Origin: JAGGAG01 sp031402225
GTDB lineage: Bacteria > Gemmatimonadota > Gemmatimonadetes > Gemmatimonadales > GWC2-71-9
Direction: 5' to 3'
Assembly (NCBI GenBank): GCA_031402225.1
Contig: JANNSD010000050.1
Coordinates: 62,001-126,000, forward strand
DNA length: 64,000 bases
Made by a program: the position numbers and the translations under genes
Shown here: piece after piece, positions 16,534-25,155 of the stretch
How positions within the stretch are numbered: position 1 is the first letter of the stretch
Layout: each line of letters opens with the position of its first letter
Notes under the pieces: model-generated
Told to the model about the DNA's origin: nothing
Database searches by the model: none
What the model saw: the letters and a program-made list of their open reading frames with translations, nothing else

Positions 16534-18084
16534 GTGCCTGTCGCGGCACATCACCTGCCCTTTGCCATCGCGTCTCCTTCACGGCGGCGACCGATCCAGC
16601 CTCACCTGCAGAGTACGCTCCCGATCGCGGACGCGTTCCTGGCCGAATACCTGGAGTTCTATCGCATGCTACCACTCGAGTGCACCGATGCGGTGCTGCG
16701 GGTGGCGGTGTGTGGAGAACCAAATGCCGACGCGCTGGAAGACTTGCGGCAGTCATACGGGCGCGAACTCGAGCTGCAGCCGGTCACTGCCGAGGTGCTG
16801 GCGGATGCGATCCGGCGGTCGTTCGGCGCCGGGGAATCAGTTGTCGAGCTCGTTCGCGACCTCACGACGGCCTTTGCCGTCCCAGATGGCGTCGATCAGT
16901 CCCTGACCGATGTCCGGGCGCTCGCGAACCAGGCGCCGGTCATCCGCTTCGTGAACCTGCTGATCCGCGAGGCGCACCAGGCAACAGCCAGCGATATCCA
17001 TTTGGAGGCAACCCGGGATGGACTGCGCGTGCGCCTCCGGATCGACGGGGTGCTGAGCGAGCTGCCGAGTCCACCGCGGAGCCTTCAACTGGCCGTCGTA
17101 TCCCGCATCAAGCTCCTGGCTGAACTCGACATTGCGGAGCGGCGCGTGCCGCTCGATGGTCGGATCAGGGTGCGACTGGAAGAGCGCGAGCTGGACATGC
17201 GTGTCTCGACGGTACCGACCCTCTACGGCGAGTCGGTGGTGCTTCGCTTGCTGGATCGGGGCGGACGCCCGGTCAGTCTCGAAGAGCTGGGCATGCCGCC
17301 AGGACTGCTCGACTCCTTCCGCCGCCTGGCGGAGCGCCCGCATGGGATTGTGCTGGTCTCGGGTCCCACCGGGAGTGGGAAGACCACGACGCTCTACGCC
17401 GCGCTGGGCCTGCGACATCCTGCCGCCGAAAAAATCATCACTGTCGAAGACCCGGTTGAGTATCACCTTGCCGGGATCACGCAGGTCCCGGTGCATGCCG
17501 CCGCAGGCATGACGTTCGCGGCCGCCCTCCGCAGCCTCCTCCGGCAGGATCCCGACGTGCTGATGGTGGGCGAGATGCGCGACGCCGAAACGGCGGGCAT
17601 CGCCATTCAGGCCGCAATGACCGGGCATCTGGTCCTCTCCACTGTCCACACAAATGATGCGGTCAGCGCCATCGCCCGGCTCGTCGATCTCAAGGTGGAG
17701 CCGTACATGATCGCAGGGTCGATTGAAGGGGTGTTGGCCCAGCGGCTGGTGCGACGGACATGTCCTGATTGCCGATCGAAGTACCACCCAGACCCCGCAC
17801 TGGTGTCGTTCCTGGCCGGCCGGCCCGTAGGCAAGGTGGCGATGGAGCGGGGCCTGGGATGCAATCGCTGCCGGCACACCGGCTTCCGCGGCAGGGTCGG
17901 CATTTTCGAACTCCTCGTGATGACCGACGAACTACGCCAGCAGCTTCTCGGCACGATCGACGTGGTCGCGATGCGGCAGGTGGCGCGCGACCAGGGGCTC
18001 GTGGGGCTGCGTGAGGATGCGTGGGTGAAGGTGCAGGCAGGCATTACTACGGTGGAGGAGGTGCTGCGTGTCGTCCAGAACTAG
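16534..18084 (+). CDS. gspE: Type II secretion ATPase GspE
   Basis: Hexameric cytoplasmic ATPase that powers pseudopilus assembly; 516 aa from a GTG start (later starts are possible). N-terminal GspE domain LPIADAFLAEYL; Walker A GPTGSGKT (277-284); Asp and His boxes (RQDPDVLMVGEMRD; GHLVLSTVHTND). A tetracysteine zinc motif (CPDC...CNRC) identifies GspE/PilB rather than PilT. First gene of an eleven-gene secretion operon with mostly 4-bp stop/start overlaps. No -24/-12 sequence with correct spacing was found in the 63-bp gap upstream. Confidence 0.93.
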   Translation: MPVAAHHLPFAIASPSRRRPIQPHLQSTLPIADAFLAEYLEFYRMLPLECTDAVLRVAVCGEPNADALEDLRQSYGRELELQPVTAEVLADAIRRSFGAGESVVELVRDLTTAFAVPDGVDQSLTDVRALANQAPVIRFVNLLIREAHQATASDIHLEATRDGLRVRLRIDGVLSELPSPPRSLQLAVVSRIKLLAELDIAERRVPLDGRIRVRLEERELDMRVSTVPTLYGESVVLRLLDRGGRPVSLEELGMPPGLLDSFRRLAERPHGIVLVSGPTGSGKTTTLYAALGLRHPAAEKIITVEDPVEYHLAGITQVPVHAAAGMTFAAALRSLLRQDPDVLMVGEMRDAETAGIAIQAAMTGHLVLSTVHTNDAVSAIARLVDLKVEPYMIAGSIEGVLAQRLVRRTCPDCRSKYHPDPALVSFLAGRPVGKVAMERGLGCNRCRHTGFRGRVGIFELLVMTDELRQQLLGTIDVVAMRQVARDQGLVGLREDAWVKVQAGITTVEEVLRVVQN

Positions 18085-18505
18085 GGGTGGCTTCACGCTC
18101 ATCGAGCTGCTGGTGGTGATCACGGTACTCGCCATTCTCGCCTCGATGGTGGGTCCCATGGTCTTCCGGAACGTGGGCGACGCCAAGGTCTCAGCGGCGC
18201 GCTCGCAACTGGACATCTTCGCCCTGGCGCTGGATTCGTACCGGCTGGACAACGACTACTACCCGAGCACAGCCCAGGGCCTGGAGGCGCTGATGCGCCC
18301 GCCCAACGGCGAACCAGCCCGCAACTGGCGCGGGCCCTACCTGAAGCGGGCGATACCGATGGATCCGTGGGGGAAGCCGTACCACTACGCAAGCCCGGTG
18401 CGAGGAACAGACGACTACGAAGTGACAAGCCTTGGACGGGACGGGAATACCGGCGGAAGCGGTGAGGACGCCGACCTGAGCAGCGGAGAGCAGGCACCCC
18501 GGTGA
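18068..18505 (+). CDS. gspG: Major pseudopilin GspG
   Basis: 145-aa major pseudopilin forming the periplasmic piston. Short leader, then the prepilin peptidase site G/FTLIELLVVITVLAIL with the conserved E5, followed by the GspG domain wording DIFALALDSYRLDNDYYPSTAQGLEAL and the calcium-site region DPWGKPYHY. The GTG start lies inside the gspE 3' end. No prepilin peptidase gene (gspO) is in the operon, so processing must rely on one elsewhere. Confidence 0.95.
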   Translation: MSSRTRGGFTLIELLVVITVLAILASMVGPMVFRNVGDAKVSAARSQLDIFALALDSYRLDNDYYPSTAQGLEALMRPPNGEPARNWRGPYLKRAIPMDPWGKPYHYASPVRGTDDYEVTSLGRDGNTGGSGEDADLSSGEQAPR

Positions 18506-19692
18506 CGACTCGCTACCGCTTCCGTGCCGCAGGACCGAGTGGCAAGGTGACGAGGGGGACGCTGGACGCTACGTCGCTCGCCGATGCGGGAAGCCTGCTG
18601 CTCCAGCGTGGCATGCACCCCATCGACCTGTCACTCGCGCCGCCAGGCACGGAGCGACGCCCGGCGCCGCGGCAGCAACTGGCGCTCGTGTTCCGGAGCC
18701 TCGCGTCACTTCGTGAGGCAGGCGTGCCGCTGGAGCGGGCGGTTCGATGCACCCTTCCACTCGCCACGGGACGCCTCCACGGCGCGCTGGTTCGCGCGCT
18801 CGCACAGCTAACCGCCGGCTGCATGTTGGCCGACGCGCTGAGCGAAGGCGACGCGGTCCTGCCACCGCTCGTAACCGGTATGCTGCGCGCTGGGGAGCGG
18901 GCGGGGCAGTTGACGCAGGCCCTGGCGCAGGCCGCGGAGCAGCTGGAGCATGAGGCGGAATTCCAGGCGCGGCTTCGGCAGGCGCTGGCGTACCCGATGC
19001 TGCTCACCGTGGCAGGCCTTGCATCCATCGGAGTCATCGTCGGCGTCGTGATTCCGCGCTTCAGTATCCTCCTCAACGATTTCGGTCAGGAATTGCCCCC
19101 ATCGACGCGGGCACTCCTGGGGCTCTCGTCCTTTGTTCAGCACCGGTGGCCGCTGCTTCTCAGCGCGGCGGCAGCGGCCTGCGTCCTCGTTTGGCAGCGC
19201 TGGCAGAGCCCCGATGGCCGAAGAGGGCTGCAGTCGTGGCTCCTGTCAGTGCCCTATCTGGGCTCCTTGCAGCACTCCCTGATCAGTGCGCGAATCCTCA
19301 GGGCATTCGCCTCAGCGATGGGTGCCGGCGTTCCGCTGCTGGCGGCCCTTCAGGCAGCAGGGGAGGCCGCAGGCAACGCCGCAATACTGGCCCGTCTCGA
19401 ACAGGCGGGAACGATGGTCGCCGAGGGGCAACCGGCGAGCGCGGCCCTCGCGACAACCAAGTCGCTGTCACAACTCGCGACCGACCTGCTTGCGGTCGGC
19501 GAAGGGAGCGGCCAGCTGGGCGCCATGGCGGCACGCGCCGCTTCCCTGCTCGCGGCCGACGGTGAGCGCCGACTGCAGACACTGGTGCGGATGCTCGAGC
19601 CTGCGCTGGTGGTGCTCTTCGGTGGCCTGACCACCTTCGTGGCCGCGGCCCTGCTTCAGGCGGTCTATAGCATCCGCCCGGGGGGCACCTGA
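18502..19692 (+). CDS. gspF: Inner-membrane platform protein GspF
   Basis: 396 aa. The N-terminal YRFRAAGPSGKVTRGTLDA and two GspF domains (LVFRSLASLREAGVPLERAV; ILRAFASAMGAGVPLLAALQAA) flank three hydrophobic segments, the standard platform architecture linking GspE to the pseudopilins. GTG start overlaps the gspG stop by 4 bp. Confidence 0.93.
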   Translation: MTTRYRFRAAGPSGKVTRGTLDATSLADAGSLLLQRGMHPIDLSLAPPGTERRPAPRQQLALVFRSLASLREAGVPLERAVRCTLPLATGRLHGALVRALAQLTAGCMLADALSEGDAVLPPLVTGMLRAGERAGQLTQALAQAAEQLEHEAEFQARLRQALAYPMLLTVAGLASIGVIVGVVIPRFSILLNDFGQELPPSTRALLGLSSFVQHRWPLLLSAAAAACVLVWQRWQSPDGRRGLQSWLLSVPYLGSLQHSLISARILRAFASAMGAGVPLLAALQAAGEAAGNAAILARLEQAGTMVAEGQPASAALATTKSLSQLATDLLAVGEGSGQLGAMAARAASLLAADGERRLQTLVRMLEPALVVLFGGLTTFVAAALLQAVYSIRPGGT

Positions 19693-19964
19693 TGCGTGGC
19701 TTCACATTGCTCGAGCTGATGGTGGCGCTGGCCGTCCTCGGCCTCCTGAGCGGCGTGAGCGCCCTGGCATTCGGCCGACTCCGCCGTCCTGATTCGGCCG
19801 ATCCACCACAGCAAATGGCAGCGGCGCAGCGGAAGGCGGTGCGGAGCGGCCGCAGAGTCGTTCTCACACTGGGGCGGGACACGGTGTCGTTCCTCCCGGA
19901 TGGCCGGGCAGTCGGGCGAGGGGCAGATCCTCTCACCGGAGAAGCCCGTGCTGCCACGAAATGA
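19692..19964 (+). CDS. gspH: Short minor pseudopilin, GspH-like
   Basis: 90 aa. Class III signal G/FTLLELMVALAVLGLLSGVSAL with E5, then only about 60 residues including AQRKAVRSGRRVVLTL, a strand pattern found in GspH after its helix. Normal GspH is about 150-190 aa, so the globular domain is cut down. Placed between gspF and gspI, where gspH belongs. Overlaps the gspF stop by one base. Confidence 0.75.
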   Translation: MRGFTLLELMVALAVLGLLSGVSALAFGRLRRPDSADPPQQMAAAQRKAVRSGRRVVLTLGRDTVSFLPDGRAVGRGADPLTGEARAATK

Positions 19965-20301
19965 GCGAGGGGCGGCCCTATTCGAGGTGCTGGTGGCCCT
20001 CGTGGTGATCACGAGCTCAGGGGTCGCCACCATCGGAGCGCTCGATGCCGCCATGCGCAACGCGATTGAGCTCGAGGCCATCGAGGCGCAACAGCAGCAC
20101 GCGAACGCCTTGCTCCAGGACTACTCGCTGCTGTCGCGCGGGGACCTCGACCAGCGCATCGGGGAGCAGCATGTGGGGCCGCTGTTTGTCCGTGTGACCC
20201 GGCCGCAACGCGCGCTCTATCGAGTGGCTGTTGGTGAGTTGACGCATCCCGACCGCGAGCTACTGGTCACTGTGCTCCTCCGAACCCCGGATCCGCGGTG
20301 A
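19948..20301 (+). CDS. gspI: Minor pseudopilin GspI
   Basis: 117 aa from GTG 19948, chosen because GGAG lies 6 bases upstream and it gives a short leader before the cleavage site RGAALFEVLVALVVI with E5. The C-terminal part is the small GspI-like domain (LYRVAVGELTHPDRELLVTVLLR). Overlaps gspH by 17 bp. Part of the I-J-K tip complex that primes the pseudopilus. Confidence 0.8.
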   Translation: MLPRNERGAALFEVLVALVVITSSGVATIGALDAAMRNAIELEAIEAQQQHANALLQDYSLLSRGDLDQRIGEQHVGPLFVRVTRPQRALYRVAVGELTHPDRELLVTVLLRTPDPR

Positions 20302-20825
20302 GACGGGGCTTCACTCTTCTCGAGGTGCTGGTGGCACTGGCGCTGACCGGCATCGTGGTGCTGCTGGCCCATCGCCTCTTCTCGGTTGCGGTCGACAGCT
20401 CCGGCGCCCTGTTGAGAAACCGGAGGGAGCAGGACAACCGCGCCAACAGCGAGCGCTGGACAGAGGAGGCATTTCTCTCGCTGGCGGTGGGCCAGGCAGG
20501 CGACCCTCGATTCGAGGGCCAGGAGGCCACCCTCGATGCCGCTGCCTGGACCGTTGTTGCCCAAGGCTGGAGGGAGCGAGTTCCACTCCAACTCGGGATG
20601 CGCGATGATCGGCTCGAACTGCGTCTCGGCGAAACTGTCGTGACGTTGGGGACAAGGTTGGCGAGTGCCCGATTTGAGTACCTGACCGGTATCGGGCCAG
20701 ATCGTCGGTGGGCTGGCGGGTGGTCGTCGGATCTCGGCGCGCCGGAGGCAATCCGCATCATCATGGAGCACGGCGATACGACAGCGGCGGACACCTGCGT
20801 CTACCTCATCGGAGAGCGCGGATGA
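20298..20825 (+). CDS. gspJ: Minor pseudopilin GspJ
   Basis: 175 aa. Leader MRRG followed by FTLLEVLVALALTGIVVLLAHRLF with E5. The rest is a GspJ-sized beta-rich domain with the FEYLTG segment near the end. GTG start overlaps the gspI stop by 4 bp. Confidence 0.85.
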   Translation: MRRGFTLLEVLVALALTGIVVLLAHRLFSVAVDSSGALLRNRREQDNRANSERWTEEAFLSLAVGQAGDPRFEGQEATLDAAAWTVVAQGWRERVPLQLGMRDDRLELRLGETVVTLGTRLASARFEYLTGIGPDRRWAGGWSSDLGAPEAIRIIMEHGDTTAADTCVYLIGERG

Positions 20826-21688
20826 CTGTACGGGGAAGTGAGCGCGGCTTCGCCCTTCTGGTGACGCTCTGGCTCATCACGGCTCTCGGCATCCTTGCCG
20901 GCGCAGCGATGGCCGCCGCGCGTACCGGCGGGATGGCGGCCAGGAACCGCATCGTCCTGCGCCGGGCAGCATGGGCACGCGAGGCATGCCTGGCAATTCT
21001 CCGCGCGGACACGTCAGGAGCGAGCCTGCGTCGTGGACTCGACTCGGTCGACTTGGGCAATAGCACGTGGTGCAAGGCAGTGGTAGTCCCCATCGGAGGC
21101 CGGCTCAACGTCAACCTCGCCACGCCAGCGCAACTCCGCATTCTCCTTCCGAGCGATTCACTGGTTGAAGCAGTGCTCGACTGGCGTGACACCGACGATA
21201 AACCGCGGACGCTGGGCGCCGAACGGGCCTGGTATGCGAGTGAGCGACGAAGTGGGCCCCGGAACGGCGTCCTCCTGGCTGTTGAAGAGCTGGCGTTGAT
21301 ACGCGGCTTCGATGACCAGTTGATGGAGACGGTGCGTAGGACGCTCACGACCCGTGGTGACGGGCGCCTGTCCCTTGAAGCTGCCCCGCTGGAAGTCCTC
21401 GCTGCCCTGCCGGGGATGACCGCCCCAGCCCTCCGGGCCATTGAACGAGCGCGTGCCTCAGGCAGGTCGCCCCGGACAGTGGCGGAGGTCCTGGCCGTGC
21501 TAGCCCCCTCCGAGCGCCAGACCGTCATGGCGTTCTACGCCGATCTCACGTCCGCGATGGTGCCGGAGTCAGAGTATACCGCTCACATAGAGGGCGTAGT
21601 TGGAGCCAACCCGCTGCACGCGCACGCAGAGGTGAGGCTGGTGCGCCTTCCCTCACGCCTGGCCATCGTGGGGAGGGAATCGTGGTAA
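20822..21688 (+). CDS. gspK: Minor pseudopilin GspK
   Basis: 288 aa. Signal MTVRGSERGFALLVTLWLITALGILA lacks the usual E5, as GspK does. The body contains the GspK helical insertion with hairpin-like motifs (LNVNLATPAQLRIL; APLEVLAALPGMT). ATG 20822 overlaps the gspJ stop. GspK caps the pseudopilus tip. Confidence 0.9.
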   Translation: MTVRGSERGFALLVTLWLITALGILAGAAMAAARTGGMAARNRIVLRRAAWAREACLAILRADTSGASLRRGLDSVDLGNSTWCKAVVVPIGGRLNVNLATPAQLRILLPSDSLVEAVLDWRDTDDKPRTLGAERAWYASERRSGPRNGVLLAVEELALIRGFDDQLMETVRRTLTTRGDGRLSLEAAPLEVLAALPGMTAPALRAIERARASGRSPRTVAEVLAVLAPSERQTVMAFYADLTSAMVPESEYTAHIEGVVGANPLHAHAEVRLVRLPSRLAIVGRESW

Positions 21689-22668
21689 GGGCCCGCATCG
21701 TGGTCGTGGTCGATCGTGATACGGCGACTGCCGCGATCCAGCGCGGCGCCGCCACGGAGGCAGCGGGCGAGATCCACTACGTGGACCGGATGGACCTCGC
21801 GCGCGCGCTGACTGAAATGGCTTCGGGCGTACGCGAGCGGACCGGCGTCAGGCGGGCAGACATCGTGCTTGGCCCTGGCGTACTCCAGCGGCGGCTCCTC
21901 ACCGATCTGCCGAGCGTGCGGCCGGGAATCCTGCGTGAACTGGTGCAGCAACAGCAGAAGCGGTTCTTCCGCCGGAACGGCAAGCCGCTGGTGACCGATG
22001 CACGGTGGGAGCGCTCAGCCGAGGGGACTGGGCGGCACGTGGTGGCAGTGGCCGCAGATGAGGGGACGGTAGAAGCGGTCATCGCCGGCCTGGCGGAGGC
22101 CGGGGTCGTCGTGGAGCGGGTTACAGACGAGGAGCGCCGCTTTCGCCTGTTACCGGCGGGGGTCGTCTCGATCCAGCATCAACGGTCGTGGAAGCACAAC
22201 AGGGTGCTGCTATCTCTTGCGGCGGCCCTCTGGATCGGCGTTGGCGTTGCCCACTGGGTTCGGCTTCGCGTGGCCGAACGTACTCTCGATGCACAATTGT
22301 CGCAGCTTGCGCCGGCCGCCGCGAGTGTCCGTCTGGCGCGCCGAAAGCTCGTCGACGCGGAGCAGCTGGTCGCTGCGGTGGACGCGGCCGACAGCACCCG
22401 ACCCGACATGCGATTGCGGCTTGCGCGCGTGCTGCAGAGCGTGCCCGACTCAGCCTACCTGTCTTCGCTGACACTCGACCTGACGGGCACCGCCTCAGTG
22501 TCAGGCGTTGCGAGAGAAGCCGCGGCTGTCGTGGTGGCTCTCGAAGAGAAAGCGGGGTTGAGCAGTGTTCACCTCGAGGGTGCGCCTCTTATCGATGGCA
22601 CAGGGGGGCGCCGCTGGGAACGGTTCAGCGCGCAAGCCGGTACGCAACCGGCGGCAGCCTCCCGATGA
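21682..22668 (+). CDS. gspL: Inner-membrane assembly protein, GspL/PilN-like
   Basis: 328 aa. N-terminal cytoplasmic actin-like region (about 1-170), one membrane helix near 175-195 (VLLSLAAALWIGVGVAHWV) and a periplasmic coiled-coil plus ferredoxin-like domain, the layout of GspL. Sequence conservation is low, so the name rests mainly on architecture and on its place between gspK and gspM. It would link GspE to the periplasmic parts. Confidence 0.75.
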   Translation: MVRARIVVVVDRDTATAAIQRGAATEAAGEIHYVDRMDLARALTEMASGVRERTGVRRADIVLGPGVLQRRLLTDLPSVRPGILRELVQQQQKRFFRRNGKPLVTDARWERSAEGTGRHVVAVAADEGTVEAVIAGLAEAGVVVERVTDEERRFRLLPAGVVSIQHQRSWKHNRVLLSLAAALWIGVGVAHWVRLRVAERTLDAQLSQLAPAAASVRLARRKLVDAEQLVAAVDAADSTRPDMRLRLARVLQSVPDSAYLSSLTLDLTGTASVSGVAREAAAVVVALEEKAGLSSVHLEGAPLIDGTGGRRWERFSAQAGTQPAAASR

Positions 22669-23234
22669 ATGCCCGCGAGCGGCTGGTGCTGCGAATCGGG
22701 GCCGTTGCCATTTGCATGGGCTGGGCCCTCCTTCGTGGGCTGCCGGCGCTGGCGCGTTCGGAGCGGCAGCTGCGGGATCGCGTTGCCGAGAAGGCAGCGT
22801 ATCGAGCGCGGTCTTCCGATGACATCTCAGCCCTCGATTCACTCGCCGTTGCGGCGACGCGGGTGCAGCCGAAGGTAAAGGCCATGGCCCCGCGGCTCCT
22901 GAGTGGCACCACCGCATCGGCGGCGTCAGCGGACATCTCGGCGCGCGCCCGATCGTTGGTGGAGAGCCAGGGCGCCCGAGTAGAAGGGATGGAAAACGCA
23001 GGAGACACAGCGGTAAGCGTTGGGTTGCGGCGATCGGGCCTGCGCGTGGAACTGACGACCGACATTGCAGGCCTGTTCGAGGTGCTACGCGCATTCGAGC
23101 GCAGCCCCACGGTCCTGACGGTCAGCTCCGTCCGAATCGTGGCGAGCGATGGCGCGATCGCAAGCGACGCAGAGAGCCTGCGAATCGAACTTGGCGTGGT
23201 GGGGCTCTATCTGCCGGCGAAGGGAACCCCTTGA
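22665..23234 (+). CDS. gspM: Assembly protein, GspM-like
   Basis: 189 aa with a single N-terminal membrane helix (IGAVAICMGWALLRGLPAL), a predicted coiled coil and a small C-terminal alpha/beta domain (VELTTDIAGLFEVLRAFERSPTVLTVSSVRI), typical of GspM/PilO. ATG 22665 overlaps the gspL stop by 4 bp. Confidence 0.8.
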   Translation: MNARERLVLRIGAVAICMGWALLRGLPALARSERQLRDRVAEKAAYRARSSDDISALDSLAVAATRVQPKVKAMAPRLLSGTTASAASADISARARSLVESQGARVEGMENAGDTAVSVGLRRSGLRVELTTDIAGLFEVLRAFERSPTVLTVSSVRIVASDGAIASDAESLRIELGVVGLYLPAKGTP

Positions 23235-23719
23235 ATCCATCAATGATGCGAGCGGTGATCCTCCTGGCAGCCGCAGGAGCGGTGCCGGCTGGAGCTGTGC
23301 TTCTCACTCGTCCGCTCTGGGAACCGTCGAAATCGATGCCAGGGGAACGTCCGGCAGGGCATCCCGCATTGCCCGCGACCGGGACCATTGACTCGCTGGC
23401 AAAGGCTGCGGCACGCTCAGCGCCATTTCGATCGAGCCGAACCCCGGCACGGGTTGCCTTCGATGCCCGTCGCACGGCTGCCGCGGCTGCCCCATCTACC
23501 CAGCTCGCGCCGAAGCCGAGCTTGGTGCTCACCGGAATTGTGTGGGGCCGGGACCCGGCCGCGGTGATCGAGGGGCTGCCCGGTGTGGAAGGAGGCAGGG
23601 TGGTGCGCCGCGGAGATCGCGTGGGCGGGATCACCATCAAGCAGATCAGCAGAACGGGGGTGTCGGCCAGTGGCCTGGACACCTTGTGGGTGCTCACGGT
23701 GAGGGAGCAGTGGCGATGA
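23231..23719 (+). CDS. gspC: GspC-like inner-membrane/periplasmic linker
   Basis: 162 aa from TTG 23231 (ATG 23243 also possible). An N-terminal membrane helix, a variable linker, and a C-terminal homology-region-like domain (LVLTGIVWGRDPAAVIEG...VVRRGDRVGGITIKQI) that in GspC contacts the secretin. No PDZ domain follows, so it is a short form nearer to PilP in size. It directly precedes the secretin gene. Confidence 0.7.
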   Translation: MNPSMMRAVILLAAAGAVPAGAVLLTRPLWEPSKSMPGERPAGHPALPATGTIDSLAKAAARSAPFRSSRTPARVAFDARRTAAAAAPSTQLAPKPSLVLTGIVWGRDPAAVIEGLPGVEGGRVVRRGDRVGGITIKQISRTGVSASGLDTLWVLTVREQWR

Positions 23720-25155
23720 AGGGACCAATGCTCGCATTGATGCTCCTGGCTGCCCTTGCGACCACCGCGACGGCGCAGGTCGCTCCGCATGGCGGCGACA
23801 GTATTGAGGTCCGCTTCGTGGATACCGACCTGCGGGCCGTCGTGCAGGGCCTCGGCCGCTATCTCCCGAAGCCCCTGGTGGTGACAGGGCTACCGGCGAC
23901 ACGGGTGTCCCTCGAGAGTCCGGGACCGGTGCCGATGGAGACTGCCTTGGCACTCCTGCGCGGGTTGCTCGCCGCGCAGCACCTCACCCTGGTGGAGGAA
24001 ACGGAGTACTTCACGATCGTGGCGGAGCAGGCGCCGCAGGTGCCGCCCACGGCAGCGGCCGATGCCACGCGTAGCGGAACGCCGGTGCAGCTCTACGTGA
24101 TCCGCCTGAAGCATGCACGCGCAGCGGACGTCGCGGCGACGGTCAACCTGCTCTTTGGTGGTACCGGCCAGTTCGCGGGAGGCAGCGGGCTCTCGAGTCC
24201 GATGCTCTCGGAGCAATTGCGTCAGGGAGTGATTCCGACAGATCGCGCCAGCCTTCCAGCACCGGCACCGGCAACGACCGCGGCAGCGACCCTGGCTGGG
24301 CCGACGGTGCTCGTCCCCGACGAACTCACCAATGCGCTCCTGATACGGGCTGCACCGGGGGATTTCGAGACCCTGCGCGGGGCAATCGACCAGCTCGACA
24401 TCCGGCCCCTGCAGGTGCTCATCGAGGTGCTGATCATCGAGGTGCGGAAGGACAAGTCGTTCTCCCTCGGGGCGGACATCAAGGTGCCGCAGCAGAAGGT
24501 GGATGGGGGGTCTATTGGCGGCACCTTGACTGGCGGGGGCATCGGCGACCTGGTGATCACCATCATGAATCTTGGCCGGGGGCGGATCGACGCAGTGATC
24601 CGGGCGGCAGCGTCTCGAGGGGATGTGCGGATCGTGTCTCAACCAGTGTTGCTGGCGTCAAACAACCAGGAGGCGCGCCTGATGGTTGGTTCCCAGCGTC
24701 CCTTCGTGCAGGTGAGTCGAGTACAGCCGACCGACAATGCGTCGCGGGACCAGGTGGTGCAATACAAGGATGTCGGCACAACCCTCACTGTGCGACCGAC
24801 CATCAACCAGGATCGCTACGTGTCCCTCGCCATCCAGCAGGAGATTAACCAGGCAACGGACGAGACACAGTTCGATGCGCCAATCATTTCGAGTCGTGAG
24901 GCCCGTACGCAGGTGCTGGTACGCGACGGGCAGACCATCGTGCTGGGCGGGCTCCGGGACCGGGTGAAGGAACAGAACCAGTCGGGAGTACCGATCCTCT
25001 CGAGCATTCCGCTTCTCGGCGGCCTGTTCGGGCACGCAAGCCGGCGATGGGTGGAGACTGAACTCTACTTGTTCATTACGCCGAGGATCATCGCTACTGA
25101 TGCCGAAGCGGACAGTGTGACGATGCCGCGCCTTCCCGGGGGACTGCCACAGTGA
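23716..25155 (+). CDS. gspD: Outer-membrane secretin GspD
   Basis: 479-aa secretin with signal peptide MKGPMLALMLLAALATTATA. Two or three small N domains (SIEVRFVDTDLRAVVQGLGRYL; QLYVIRLKHARAADVAATVNLLF) precede the secretin core (LIEVLIIEVRKD, SQPVLLASNNQEARLMVG, ARTQVLVRDGQTIVLGGL) and the end motif VPILSSIPLLGGLFG. Shorter than typical 600-700 aa GspD, with fewer N domains. No pilotin gene is nearby. ATG 23716 overlaps the gspC-like stop. Confidence 0.95.
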   Translation: MKGPMLALMLLAALATTATAQVAPHGGDSIEVRFVDTDLRAVVQGLGRYLPKPLVVTGLPATRVSLESPGPVPMETALALLRGLLAAQHLTLVEETEYFTIVAEQAPQVPPTAAADATRSGTPVQLYVIRLKHARAADVAATVNLLFGGTGQFAGGSGLSSPMLSEQLRQGVIPTDRASLPAPAPATTAAATLAGPTVLVPDELTNALLIRAAPGDFETLRGAIDQLDIRPLQVLIEVLIIEVRKDKSFSLGADIKVPQQKVDGGSIGGTLTGGGIGDLVITIMNLGRGRIDAVIRAAASRGDVRIVSQPVLLASNNQEARLMVGSQRPFVQVSRVQPTDNASRDQVVQYKDVGTTLTVRPTINQDRYVSLAIQQEINQATDETQFDAPIISSREARTQVLVRDGQTIVLGGLRDRVKEQNQSGVPILSSIPLLGGLFGHASRRWVETELYLFITPRIIATDAEADSVTMPRLPGGLPQ

